Shown: one piece after another, positions 7,255 to 15,549 of the stretch
Position numbering within the stretch: the first letter of the stretch is position 1
Layout: each line of letters begins with the position of its first letter
Notes under the pieces: generated by a model
The model's input: the letters and a program-made list of their open reading frames with translations, nothing else
Database searches by the model: none
Told to the model about the DNA's origin: nothing
Assembly (NCBI GenBank): GCA_964627755.1
Contig: CAZVIH010000050.1
Coordinates: 1 to 44,131, forward strand
Reading direction: 5' to 3'
Source: B10-G9 sp964627755
GTDB lineage: Bacteria; Chloroflexota; Anaerolineae; Anaerolineales; UBA11858
DNA: 44,131 nucleotides
Translations under genes and position numbers: made by a program

Positions 7255-8333
7255 TTGTCTAATTATTCAGGTTTCTCAAAATTATCCCCGACAGATCACA
7301 AAAAAGTGCCGGTTTTTTTGGTTCTGATACTGGTTATTTTTCTGGGCGCCTGCCAGGTAAATCCCCGCCTGGTTACTCCTCAACCGGGTGACCTGCGGGA
7401 GCAAATCCCAGAAGGTATATCTGCAGATGAAGCCAAAATTCTCTTAAGTTTGAAACAAATTGATGATTTCCCCCTCTACACGATGGTTTACGAAGGGGGC
7501 CTGGCAGTGGAAAAAGAAAGCACTACTACTCTGCACGGGTTTAAAGAAGAACCCGCCTGGACCTGTTCTCTTTTTGCCGCCTATGGGGATCCGGACGAGA
7601 TGTTATTTGGCCGTAACTTTGACTGGGATTTCAGCCCTGCGCTGCTGTTATTCATGGATCCACCAGGAGGGTATGCATCAGTCTCCATGGTGGATATCTA
7701 TTATCTTGGATTTGGAGAAGATCACCCTTTTGGCATAACCGATCTGCCATTGGTAGAACAAATTGGATTGCTTGATGCTCCTTTTATTCCTTTTGACGGG
7801 ATGAACGAAAAAGGCCTGGTGGTAGGCATGGCTGCTGTTCCGTCGGGTGATATGGAAGAGGATCCCTCCAAAGAAACAATCGATTCCCTGATGGTGATCC
7901 GCAAGGTCCTTGACCAGGCGGCTACGATCAACGAAGCTGTTGAAATTATTAGGAGCTACAATATCGAGATGGGGAATACCCCTATTCATTATCTGATCTC
8001 GGAACAGAGTGGACGATCTGCAGTGATCGAGTTCTCGAGGGGCGAGATTGTAGTGCTGCCCAATGAAAATCCCTGGCAGTTGGCGACGAATTTTTTAGTG
8101 GCGGAAGCCGGGATCGATCCGGAAGTTCAGTGCGGCCGTTACGGGACGATTGAAGAAAAACTTACTGAAAGGAAGGGAAGTTAAGTCCGCACCAGGCTAT
8201 GGCTTTGCTAAAAGAGGTTTCCCAGCCGTCCACCCAGTGGTCGGTTGTCTACAGGATCAGCGCTGGAGAAGTCTGGGTTGTGATGGGGGGGAATTACAAT
8301 CAGGTTCATAAGCTAAAAAGCGATTTGGATTAA
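7255..8333 (+). pseudogene. Linear amide C-N hydrolase (Ntn, choloylglycine-hydrolase-like) lipoprotein, frameshifted near its 3' end
   Basis: The main frame encodes a lipoprotein of the choloylglycine hydrolase / acyl-CoA:6-APA acyltransferase superfamily. It has a hydrophobic segment ending in the lipobox LGAC, then PAWTCSLFAAYGDPDEMLFGRNFDWDF with the candidate nucleophilic Cys and the family's RNFDWD, and later FDGMNEKGLVVGMAAV. The frame stops at TAA 8182-8184, but the neighbouring frame continues exactly where the family's end is expected (GKLSPHQAMALLKEVSQPS, WSVVY, SAGEVWVVMG, YNQVHK) to TAA 8331-8333. Loss of one base around the G run at 8175-8177 explains this. The TTG at 7255 is chosen because GAAAGGG lies 7 bases upstream; ATG 7237 is an alternative. 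About 50 residues are lost, so the product may be inactive unless the shift is a sequencing error. Confidence 0.78.
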
Positions 8334-8356
8334 GGGATACTTAGGGTATCAAGATC

Positions 8357-8390
8357 ATGGAGCGGTTTCCTTTCAAGGAAACCGCTCCAT
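8357..8390. repeat. Perfect 14-bp inverted repeat between convergent genes
   Basis: ATGGAGCGGTTTCC (8357-8370) and its exact complement GGAAACCGCTCCAT (8377-8390) flank a 6-base loop TTTCAA. It sits between the ends of the lipoprotein gene (plus) and the thiolase gene (minus). No T tract follows on either strand, so it may act as a transcript-end stabiliser, a weak bidirectional terminator, or a protein site. Confidence 0.8.
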
Positions 8391-8421
8391 GTAGATAAGG
8401 TTGGGTACAATCCTGTTTCAC

Positions 8422-9624
8422 CTAGAGCAGCATTTCAATACTTAACGCTACGGCTTCTCCTCCGCCCAGACACAGGGAGGCCATCCCGGTCTTGAGACCG
8501 CGCTGTTTGAGGGCATAAATCAGGGTGACCAATACCCGGGTGCCAGAGCAGCCGATCGGGTGGCCCAGGGCAATGGCGCCGCCGTTTACGTTCACTTTCT
8601 CCCAATCCCAGCCGTCGTCAACCATGATCTTTTCATCTCCCAGACACTGGGCAGCAAAAGCTTCGTTCAGCTCGATAAGATCATAATCATCAAGAGTGGT
8701 ATTTGTTTTTTCAAATAAAGCCCGCATGGTATAGGCGGGAGCGGTAAAGATTTCCAGCGGGGCAACCGCGGTGTTTGCATATCCTGTGATGCGGGCTAAG
8801 GGCTTAATGCCCAGTTCCTCAGCCTTGGCTTCGCTCATGATCACAACCGCCGCTGCACCATCAGAAATGGCAGAAGCATTGCCGGCGGTCACAGACCCAT
8901 CCTCTTGAAATACCGGTCTTAAACGTGCCAACTTTTCTAGAGAGGTGTCTTCGCGGGGGATCTCGTCTGTATCAAAGATTAGCGGTTCTCCCTTTCGCTG
9001 TGGTATTTCTACCGGGGTGATCTCTTCTGTGAAATTTCCGGCTTTGATTGCTGCAACAGCTTTCTGGTGGCTTTTGAGGGCGAACTGGTCTTGTTCCTCA
9101 CGGCTTACGTTATACTCGGCAGCTATCCACTCTGCTGACTGACCCATGTGTTTATCTTCAAACGGGCACCATAAACCATCATGAACGGTTGCGTCTAACA
9201 CATCGCCATGTCCCAATCGGTAACCCGTTCGACCATGCAGCAGCAAATAGGGGGCCTTATTCATGTTTTCCATGCCGCCCGCAACGAAGATATCTCCATC
9301 GCCGGCTTTGATCATGCCCGCGGCCAGCATGACTGTCTTGAGACCTGAACCGCAGACTTTGTTGACGGTTACAGCTCCAATTTGATCAGGCAGGCCGGCT
9401 TTGATGGCCGCCTGGCGGGCGGGCGCCTGTCCTATTCCTGCCGGTACTACACATCCCATGAGGACCTCATCAACGCTGGCTGGATCGATTCCTGCCCTTT
9501 TAATGGCAGCCCGGATGGCGACGGCGCCCAGTTCTGGAGCGGTGATATTAGATAAAGTACCACCAAAACCGCCAATGGCTGTTCTGGCAGCACCAACAAT
9601 GACTGGGATCCGGGATTTAGACAT
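8422..9624 (-). CDS. Acetyl-CoA C-acetyltransferase (thiolase)
   Basis: A 400-residue thiolase, normal length for the family. The nucleophile is Cys91 in VNKVCGSGLK; His355 in ALGHPIGCSG and Cys385 in SLCLGGGEA complete the active site, and NEAFAAQ is present. The enzyme condenses two acetyl-CoA to acetoacetyl-CoA or runs in reverse, serving fatty acid breakdown, butyrate-type metabolism or polyhydroxyalkanoate precursors. The start at 9624 is fixed by AGGAG six bases upstream; the frame extends 12 codons further without a better site. No other beta-oxidation gene lies nearby, so the pathway cannot be assigned. Confidence 0.93.
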   Translation of the reverse strand: MSKSRIPVIVGAARTAIGGFGGTLSNITAPELGAVAIRAAIKRAGIDPASVDEVLMGCVVPAGIGQAPARQAAIKAGLPDQIGAVTVNKVCGSGLKTVMLAAGMIKAGDGDIFVAGGMENMNKAPYLLLHGRTGYRLGHGDVLDATVHDGLWCPFEDKHMGQSAEWIAAEYNVSREEQDQFALKSHQKAVAAIKAGNFTEEITPVEIPQRKGEPLIFDTDEIPREDTSLEKLARLRPVFQEDGSVTAGNASAISDGAAAVVIMSEAKAEELGIKPLARITGYANTAVAPLEIFTAPAYTMRALFEKTNTTLDDYDLIELNEAFAAQCLGDEKIMVDDGWDWEKVNVNGGAIALGHPIGCSGTRVLVTLIYALKQRGLKTGMASLCLGGGEAVALSIEMLL

Positions 9625-9713
9625 ATCTGCTCCTTGGTGTTTTATTGAGAGGCTATACAAATAGAATTATATATTTAGTAAGCAGTAAATAAAACTGCCT
9701 TTTGTCTAATATA

Positions 9714-10211
9714 TCAAGAAAACTTCTTAATGTTCTCCGGGTCTGAAAAGAACTCGGCAGCGTCTTCCATCGAGTCCGGGAATCCTTCCATCCAATCTGG
9801 ATATTCAGCGGAAAGCACCAGATCTGACATCGGCAGGTAGGGTTTGATGTCCACCAATGGGGTGCCGTTAAAGGCGTCAATATACGCCAGATCAACGACA
9901 CCTGATTCCTGATCGATGTTGAGCAGATAGGCAGTGGTGATGGCAATTGGATTGGGGCGGGCCTGGGAACGGTTGGCAAATACGCCTGATCTTACATCAG
10001 GGGCGTAAGGCAAATCCATCACCAGACTGTTGGCTCGATCTTCAGGATTGTCGTGTTGGTCTGCCCACCAGAAAACGATCGCGTGGGTACAGCGATCCAA
10101 GCCCAGCAGGGCCGGCCGATAAGGTTCATCAATCTGCAGCCGGAAGAGGCCCCGGCTCTCATCTGCTTCCACATGGCCAATAGGAGTGATTTCTAACTTG
10201 GCTTGGTTCAT
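9714..10211 (-). CDS. trmO: TrmO-type tRNA methyltransferase (UPF0066 / YaeB family)
   Basis: A 165-residue protein with the TrmO hallmarks: an N-terminal IGHVE, GVFANRSQARPNPIAI (family VFATRSPxRPNPIG), and DAFNGTPLVDIKPYLP (family DxxDGTPLLDIKPY). The family N6-methylates the threonylcarbamoyl adenosine at position 37 of certain tRNAs using SAM. Pro/Ile to Ala at the end of the RPNPIG motif is a mild deviation. The start lies 5 bp after the stop of padR, so the two form an operon. A small-molecule methyltransferase role cannot be excluded for shorter family members such as this one. Confidence 0.82.
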   Translation of the reverse strand: MNQAKLEITPIGHVEADESRGLFRLQIDEPYRPALLGLDRCTHAIVFWWADQHDNPEDRANSLVMDLPYAPDVRSGVFANRSQARPNPIAITTAYLLNIDQESGVVDLAYIDAFNGTPLVDIKPYLPMSDLVLSAEYPDWMEGFPDSMEDAAEFFSDPENIKKFS

Positions 10212-10216
10212 GAGAT

Positions 10217-10813
10217 TTATTCCTCCGTGGTTGAATTTTGTTTTTGGGGTGAGGTTTGGGATTCCTGATTCAGTTTCTCCAGGCGGGTGATCAGCTCCGC
10301 AAGAAAGGCCAGTTCAGCTTCTCCCAATACAAAGCCATAGTCAAATAAGACATCCAGTGGGAAAAACGACATACCTAGATCTTCCAGCTCATCTCGCTGG
10401 CGCTGAAGGTCACCTTCCAACCAGTTTTGATAAGTTTTTACCGCTTCAAGAGCTTCTGCGGGCGGGATGTTCCAGAGATTGTGTAATCCCATTAAAAAAT
10501 TTGTATAAGTGATAGTTGGGCTTGTTAATGCGCCGATTGTGGCTTCTTTCCATATAGAACGACCGTTTTCGGTCACTTGATAGACCTTTTTTGGCCTTTC
10601 TCCCGGCTTTTCCTGATTTTCCGGGATCTTTTCTATATATCCCTTTTCCTCCAATTTTCCCAAAAGATAATAAATGGAAGAAGTAGCCAGGTCAGTCCAG
10701 GCCCGCATATTGCGCAACGTGATCTGCTGCTCGATCTGGTAACCGTGCTGGGGTTCTTCCAGGATCAGGCTGAGGATGACCAATTCAGCGTCGGTTAAGG
10801 AGTTTAGAGGCAT
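10217..10813 (-). CDS. PadR family transcriptional regulator
   Basis: A 198-residue regulator. Residues 1-85 form the PadR winged helix (LTDAELVILSLILEEPQHGYQIEQQI, SSIYYLLGKLEEKGYIEK, KVYQVTENG). Residues 95-180 look like the alpha-helical dimerisation domain (Vir-type C-terminus), followed by a polar Gln/Ser/Thr-rich tail. PadR proteins usually repress genes answering phenolics, drugs or other small molecules. The gene leads the padR-trmO operon, and its promoter overlaps an inverted repeat, consistent with autoregulation. Confidence 0.9.
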   Translation of the reverse strand: MPLNSLTDAELVILSLILEEPQHGYQIEQQITLRNMRAWTDLATSSIYYLLGKLEEKGYIEKIPENQEKPGERPKKVYQVTENGRSIWKEATIGALTSPTITYTNFLMGLHNLWNIPPAEALEAVKTYQNWLEGDLQRQRDELEDLGMSFFPLDVLFDYGFVLGEAELAFLAELITRLEKLNQESQTSPQKQNSTTEE

Positions 10814-10817
10814 ATTA

Positions 10818-10877
10818 TATTCCAGTTCTAGAATACTACAGTACTGGAATAATAGCAGAGCAAAAGGTACTTGTCAA
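10818..10877 (-). promoter_or_regulatory. padR promoter with overlapping operator-like inverted repeat
   Basis: On the minus strand, TTGACA (10877-10872), 17 bases and TATTAT (10854-10849) form a strong promoter. TATTCCAGT (10818-10826) and ACTGGAATA (10843-10851) are exact inverted arms 16 bases apart; one arm covers part of the -10 box and the other lies just upstream of the ATG. A dimer bound here would block transcription. Confidence 0.75.
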
Positions 10878-10922
10878 GAGCCTTTTTCAAGAACCTGCCC
10901 CTTGAAACTTTAACAGAGAAAT

Positions 10923-10951
10923 TTGACATCTCTACCAATTTTCCTTACAAT
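10923..10951 (+). promoter_or_regulatory. Promoter of the Pro/Thr-repeat lipoprotein gene
   Basis: TTGACA (10923-10928), 17 bases, TACAAT (10946-10951). Start of transcription is expected near 10958, about 50 bases before the ATG at 11007. It is divergent from the padR promoter. Confidence 0.7.
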
Positions 10952-11006
10952 CAAAATCAGAACAGTCCCCCAACTATCAGGTAATCTGTGAGTCAAAACG
11001 GTATCG

Positions 11007-12452
11007 ATGAAGAGAAATGCTTCCAACTCCATGTGGGAAAATTTGATTCTTATCGGATTGATGGGTTTGTTGATCGTATTAATATTTCTGTCAGGCTGCA
11101 GACTGCCAGCTGGAGTTGACCCGGAAGTGGATCTGGTTCCCGGGGAACCGGGTGACCCCGTAGTCATTGTTGAGGATGCCCGCTCGGATGGAGAATATGG
11201 AAACTGGATGGCCCAATATATTATCGGTGGGGCCTGGGCCGACACCTGGTTTGTGAATCAGTATGAACGGCCTTTTTCCGCCGATGAGATGGTTTACCAA
11301 CCGTATCTGGATATTAAGGAATCCCGTATCCGTCCTGCAGGAGATTGGACAGTATTTGAAGTACTAGCCGTTGGTCCCGCAAGCAGCGAACTGGTATACA
11401 TCTCTCTGGAGCTAGACACCGATCTGGATAACCGGCCGGACCTGCTGATTTTGACCCAGGCCCTGGAAGATACAACCTGGAATGATCTGATGATCTCTCT
11501 CCTGGTCGATCCAAACAGGGATGCAGGAGGTAATAGGCCCCGGCTCGCCGAACCTTTTCAGGATATCTGGAACGGTTTTGAAGAAAGCTATAACGCTGAG
11601 GAATCCAGGGTATATATCAGACGATCCCCGGACTCAGACTCAGCTTACCAAATTGCGGTCTTGAATGAACTTTTAGAAGGAGATCAATTCGTCTGGCGGG
11701 TTTGGCTGGAAGGCGAGATCTTTCATCCAGGGTGGGTTGAATATAATGACCGCTATTCCCTGGCAGATGCAGGATCGCCTTACCGGTACAGCCCGAACTA
11801 TCCCCTGAAAGCTCTGGCATCCCTGGATAACACCTGCCTGCAATTTTTTGGCGGACAAGCCTATCAACCTCAACCGGGCTTCTGTGAAACCATCATAGAC
11901 CTTTCGGGTGAGGAAACGTTGCCACCAGACGATCAGTTTTCCAATCCCAGTGGGGAGAACCCTGTATCTATAATATTTCCCAGCAGTGATCCGGGAGACG
12001 GGGAAGGCAGTCCTGATCCCACATTGATGGTATTTGATCCCGGCTATTTTTTCCAACCCACGCAAATCCAACTGCCCCATTTGAACGGGTTTCCAACCAT
12101 GGAGTTTGTTGTTCCTGCAGAGACAACGGAGGGAATTATTGAAGTCTTCTATGAAACACCTGTCCATGGGGTAGCAATTATTCCAACGCCCCCGGTTGCT
12201 TCGGGTGAACTCGTGGATCCACTGGATGTTGTTATACCGGCAACCGAAATGTTCGATCCATACCAGGGTTCATCCCCCACCCCAAAACCAGTGATCCATT
12301 TTCCTACGAAGACGCCTACCGAAATGTTCGATCCCTACCAGGGTTCGTCCCCCACCCCAACACCAAAACCGATCATCCATTTTCCTACCAAAACGCCCAC
12401 AGCTACTGATAGGCCAATCATCATTCTGAAGACAGCAACACCAACTCCTTAA
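11007..12452 (+). CDS. Large lipoprotein with C-terminal Pro/Thr-rich tandem repeats, function unknown
   Basis: A 481-residue exported protein. Residues 12-31 are a hydrophobic signal ending in the lipobox LSGC (lipid on Cys31). The middle 350 residues are acidic and rich in aromatic residues; no family is recognised. Cys275 and Cys287 could pair in a disulfide. Residues 413-437 and 438-464 are two near-identical copies starting TEMFDPYQGSSPTP and ending IHFPTKTPT, and the tail ends TATPTP. Pro/Thr linkers like this often hold domains away from the surface, but here the repeats are at the free end. Its stop is 9 bp from the stop of the convergent cytochrome gene. Confidence 0.75.
   Translation: MKRNASNSMWENLILIGLMGLLIVLIFLSGCRLPAGVDPEVDLVPGEPGDPVVIVEDARSDGEYGNWMAQYIIGGAWADTWFVNQYERPFSADEMVYQPYLDIKESRIRPAGDWTVFEVLAVGPASSELVYISLELDTDLDNRPDLLILTQALEDTTWNDLMISLLVDPNRDAGGNRPRLAEPFQDIWNGFEESYNAEESRVYIRRSPDSDSAYQIAVLNELLEGDQFVWRVWLEGEIFHPGWVEYNDRYSLADAGSPYRYSPNYPLKALASLDNTCLQFFGGQAYQPQPGFCETIIDLSGEETLPPDDQFSNPSGENPVSIIFPSSDPGDGEGSPDPTLMVFDPGYFFQPTQIQLPHLNGFPTMEFVVPAETTEGIIEVFYETPVHGVAIIPTPPVASGELVDPLDVVIPATEMFDPYQGSSPTPKPVIHFPTKTPTEMFDPYQGSSPTPTPKPIIHFPTKTPTATDRPIIILKTATPTP
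12243..12398 (+). repeat. Two-copy coding tandem repeat (75 and 81 bp)
   Basis: Copy 1 spans 12243-12317 and copy 2 spans 12318-12398. They are nearly identical at DNA level; copy 2 has a 6-bp insertion adding one Pro-Thr step. This suggests recent duplication and possible length variation between strains. Confidence 0.85.
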
Positions 12453-12461
12453 TTGCTATTT

Positions 12462-13370
12462 TCACCGATTTCCAAATTCAACTGGCTCGCGCGACATCAG
12501 GTATTGGTAAACCGCTTGCAGTTCCTGGGCGTTCATATGCCTGTAGGAAGTCCAGGGCATATAGTCCGGGTGAATGGCCCGGCCGTGTTTTTCCCCGTTT
12601 TGGATGATCTCAATGAACCCTTTTTCTCCCCAGGTGGGCAGCCGGCTGCCGAGTCCGGGAGTTAAGTTGCCCGCCGCGGGCCATTCAGGCGGGAAGCCGG
12701 TGATCTCGCCGCCGGAAAGCCCTAAACCGTGGCAGACCGGACAGGATAAGGCCAGGTATTCTCCGTACTTCGCAGTCAATCCAGGTTCAGGCGCAGGTGG
12801 AGGATCCTCCCCGGGAGGGATTAATTCCGCCGGTAAAAAAGTGATCTCCTGGGTCAGGTTCATGACAATAAAACCAGTCGTTGAAAGTTCGCTGGGCTGG
12901 GGCTGATTATTCACCGGGGGTTTACTGCGGATATAAGCCAGGACAACACCCAGATCCTGGTCAGATAGATAATAAAATTCAGTTGATGGCATGAACAACA
13001 GGGCTGTTCCATCCGCGCTGACCCCATATTTCACAGCCCGGACCAGATCCAGATCCGTTCGCTCAGTTCCAATCCCACCCTCGCCTCTGGTCAGATTGGG
13101 CGTGATCACCTGGCCGATAGCGGGATTCTCTAGATAAACCACCCCCTGCAGTTCTTCTCCATGGCAGGCTTCGCAGCCCCGGTACTGGAAGATCCGTTTT
13201 CCTTCCCGGAGGCTTTTTTCGTCTGAGGGAATTTTGACCATGCGGGGGGTGAAGGAATAGGTTTTATTCAAGCGGGCCTGACCGATCCCGTACAGGATCA
13301 GGCCAATAACCAGAACCAGGCCAAACAGCCCGCCAAGAAAGATCACGAGCCATTTCAATAAGCCTTTCAT
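12462..13370 (-). CDS. Diheme membrane-anchored cytochrome c
   Basis: A 302-residue protein with an N-terminal transmembrane anchor (residues 7-30) and two c-type haem sites: CEACH at 66-70 and CPVCH at 210-214. Met127 (FMPST) and Met271 (YMPWTSYRHM) are the likely sixth ligands. The two halves resemble each other (class I cytochrome c duplicated). It overlaps the Rieske gene by 4 bp (ATGA), so it is translated together with it. It probably accepts electrons from the Rieske centre on the outer face of the membrane, in the place of cytochrome f or c1. The next electron acceptor is not in the window. Confidence 0.88.
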   Translation of the reverse strand: MKGLLKWLVIFLGGLFGLVLVIGLILYGIGQARLNKTYSFTPRMVKIPSDEKSLREGKRIFQYRGCEACHGEELQGVVYLENPAIGQVITPNLTRGEGGIGTERTDLDLVRAVKYGVSADGTALLFMPSTEFYYLSDQDLGVVLAYIRSKPPVNNQPQPSELSTTGFIVMNLTQEITFLPAELIPPGEDPPPAPEPGLTAKYGEYLALSCPVCHGLGLSGGEITGFPPEWPAAGNLTPGLGSRLPTWGEKGFIEIIQNGEKHGRAIHPDYMPWTSYRHMNAQELQAVYQYLMSREPVEFGNR

Positions 13371-13804
13371 TTGCCTCCCCCTCCGGTATTGAGGATCAAA
13401 CTGCCATTCTCAGAAACAGTCACACTTAAGGTTGGTAATTTTTCAGTTGCCGGACCTTTTAGAACTCTACCATCATGATCGAATTGAGAGCCGTGGCAGG
13501 GGCACCTGAAATTCTCTCCATCCTCTTCCACAGTGCATCCCAGGTGGGTGCAGACCAGGCTGTATGCTTGAAAACCATCTTTCGTTTTATAGATGATGGC
13601 CGGAATATCAAGCCGGACGAGCTCGCCGCTGGCAGGAAAATCAGCTGCCAGTCCCAGATCATAAATAGTGGGGGTTTGACCCGCTGGTTGATGGCTGAAA
13701 TAACGCACCAGGCCACCCAGCCCCAGAATACCGGCCAGGCCCAGGACCAACTTAAAGCTGAGTTGAAGGAATTTACTGCGAGAGAAAGAGATCTCTTCTG
13801 TCAT
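13367..13804 (-). CDS. Rieske iron-sulfur protein of a b6f/bc-type complex
   Basis: A 145-residue Rieske protein with one N-terminal membrane helix (residues 13-33). The [2Fe-2S] ligands are Cys85, His87, Cys101 and His104 (CTHLGC and CPCHGSQF), and Cys90-Cys103 form the stabilising disulfide. It takes one electron from quinol at the Qo site and passes it to the cytochrome c partner. It lies 3 bp after the cytochrome b gene and overlaps the diheme cytochrome gene. Confidence 0.94.
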   Translation of the reverse strand: MTEEISFSRSKFLQLSFKLVLGLAGILGLGGLVRYFSHQPAGQTPTIYDLGLAADFPASGELVRLDIPAIIYKTKDGFQAYSLVCTHLGCTVEEDGENFRCPCHGSQFDHDGRVLKGPATEKLPTLSVTVSENGSLILNTGGGGK

Positions 13805-13807
13805 AGG

Positions 13808-15514
13808 TTACCTGAGCCATCCTAGTAACGTTAAAAGGAATATTATGGCAATGATGGTGATTCCGATGATCTGCCCCAGGCGATTTCCGGATGGCAGCCA
13901 GCGGCCCCACTCCTCCTTTTTGGCATTAGGAAGAATATAGGGCAGTAGACCCAGCAGGATCACCGCCCCGAGCGGCAGCACCACTCCCCAGAAAAAGGGA
14001 TCCCCATATTGAAGCGTCTCCTGGATCCAGAGGAAAAACCAGGGGGCCCGGGAATCACCCACTTGGGCGCCATTTTCCACCAGAGGTTGATCGATCGGAG
14101 CGGGAACCAAAACCGAGAGCAGCAGCAGGATAACCCCAGCAATGATCATGGCGAGGACTTCTTTCTTCAATAACTCTGATCGGGGGATGCGGTTGATTTT
14201 TTCGCCCCTCACTGCTGGAGGTGCGCTGATACCGCCGTCCCTCCTGACTCTGAAGATATGCCAGGCAGTAATACCGGTCACGGCCAGGGTCAGCCCGAAG
14301 ATATGCCAGGCATAAAAACGGATCAGGGTTGGAGCGTCCGGCTCCGGGCCGCCGATCACAAATCGATATAGCCCCTCTCCAATCCCGGGAATGGTTTTCA
14401 GGAGATTGGTACCCACCACCAGCGCCCAGCGGATGCCTTCATCCCAGCGCAGCACATAACCCGTGAAATCCAGCAGCAGGATCAAGACCAAGAGGATCAA
14501 ACCCAGCAGGAAGTTTAACCTGCGGGGAGGAGCATAGGCCCCGGTCAGGATGATCCGCACCAAATGAACCATTATGGTGACCACCAGCAGCTGAGCAGAC
14601 CAGTAGTGCAAATTACGGATCAAGTTCCCGTAAGGAATAATGTTGGTCAGAACCTGGATCGATTCTGCTGCACCAGAAGGTGTAGGCAGGTAATAGTACA
14701 TTTCCAGGGCGCCGGTGATCAATAAGACCAGGCTGAAAAAAACAGCCAGGCCTCCTGCGCCAAGTGTGAAGCTGAATTTGCTTTGAGCCTCCGGAACAGT
14801 GGCAGGATGCAGGTGATGGTAAAAATTTCCCCGGCTGGATTCAGCAGCTGGCTGTCTGGACAGCTGGCCGATATATCCAGCTGCGATAATAAGGAACAGG
14901 CTGAGGAGTAGAATTCCGGGCAGTTCCAGACCGGGTAGCTTGACTTCCTGGTGGACCTGGATCGCTGCGCTGTTGGTGCCTGAAAGTGTCAGCTCCGGGC
15001 TGCCTTTATGGTTGAGATGGAGAATATAAGCCGTCAGTTCCCAGGCCTGATCTTCTGTGAGCGAACCTGTAGGAGAAAAGGGCATATTCTGATGGATATA
15101 ACTGCCAAGTTCAAAGGCTGTGGAGAACTGGGGCAGGGCCCCTGGCACAGCCAGGGCGGGCGCGCCGGCTTCAGGTAAAATAAAGCTGTTTTCCGGGGCG
15201 TCCTCTCCGTGGCAGCCTGACCCCCAGCAATCCCGGATTACCGGCGCGAACGTGGAGCGCCATTCGGCGTCCAGGCCCTGCCCCTGATCCCCGTGGCAGT
15301 CCTGACACATACCCCAGTACACCTGGGCGCCGTTATCTGCCTGGGAAGGAGGATAAACCGTCGGCACTGGTCCTGGCCTGTCATAAATCGGTGTAGTTAA
15401 TAGATTTTGTTGTGAAGGAGAAGTTGCGCTGACAGTTCCAGAAAAAAGAACCAATCCTCCTACGAGGATCAGTACTGCAGGAATGATCAAAAAAATCCGG
15501 AGCCGGCTGCCCAT
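13808..15514 (-). CDS. Cytochrome c - cytochrome b6/subunit IV fusion of a quinol-oxidising complex
   Basis: A 568-residue fusion. Residues 7-28 form a signal/anchor; residues 60-168 are an extracytoplasmic cytochrome c domain with CQDCH at 70-74 and a second, unusual CX4CH (Cys96, Cys101, His102). Residues 200-216 cross the membrane; residues 245-430 match cytochrome b6, with haem ligands His303/His317 and His404/His419 (spacings 14 and 15, as in b6f, not 13/13 of bc1); residues 450-568 match subunit IV. The Cys that binds haem ci in b6 is not seen. The Qo motif PEWY reads APWF (490-493), so its usual Glu is missing. The gene opens the operon with the Rieske and diheme cytochrome genes. GAAGG precedes the ATG. 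Confidence 0.9.
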   Translation of the reverse strand: MGSRLRIFLIIPAVLILVGGLVLFSGTVSATSPSQQNLLTTPIYDRPGPVPTVYPPSQADNGAQVYWGMCQDCHGDQGQGLDAEWRSTFAPVIRDCWGSGCHGEDAPENSFILPEAGAPALAVPGALPQFSTAFELGSYIHQNMPFSPTGSLTEDQAWELTAYILHLNHKGSPELTLSGTNSAAIQVHQEVKLPGLELPGILLLSLFLIIAAGYIGQLSRQPAAESSRGNFYHHLHPATVPEAQSKFSFTLGAGGLAVFFSLVLLITGALEMYYYLPTPSGAAESIQVLTNIIPYGNLIRNLHYWSAQLLVVTIMVHLVRIILTGAYAPPRRLNFLLGLILLVLILLLDFTGYVLRWDEGIRWALVVGTNLLKTIPGIGEGLYRFVIGGPEPDAPTLIRFYAWHIFGLTLAVTGITAWHIFRVRRDGGISAPPAVRGEKINRIPRSELLKKEVLAMIIAGVILLLLSVLVPAPIDQPLVENGAQVGDSRAPWFFLWIQETLQYGDPFFWGVVLPLGAVILLGLLPYILPNAKKEEWGRWLPSGNRLGQIIGITIIAIIFLLTLLGWLR

Positions 15515-15540
15515 GATGAACCTTCTATTATTCTGTGATG

Positions 15541-15546
15541 ATTATA
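15541..15546 (-). promoter_or_regulatory. Candidate -10 box for the cytochrome b operon
   Basis: TATAAT on the minus strand (15546-15541), with TTCAGC 17 bases upstream as a poor -35 match. The predicted start is about 20 bases before the ATG at 15514. It overlaps, back to back, the plus-strand promoter of the serine hydrolase gene. Confidence 0.45.
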
Positions 15547-15549
15547 CAT

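Noticed and set aside
12243..12398. CRISPR-like or regulatory direct repeat
   Set aside because: Only two copies, directly adjacent, in frame, and coding for the Pro/Thr tail of a lipoprotein.
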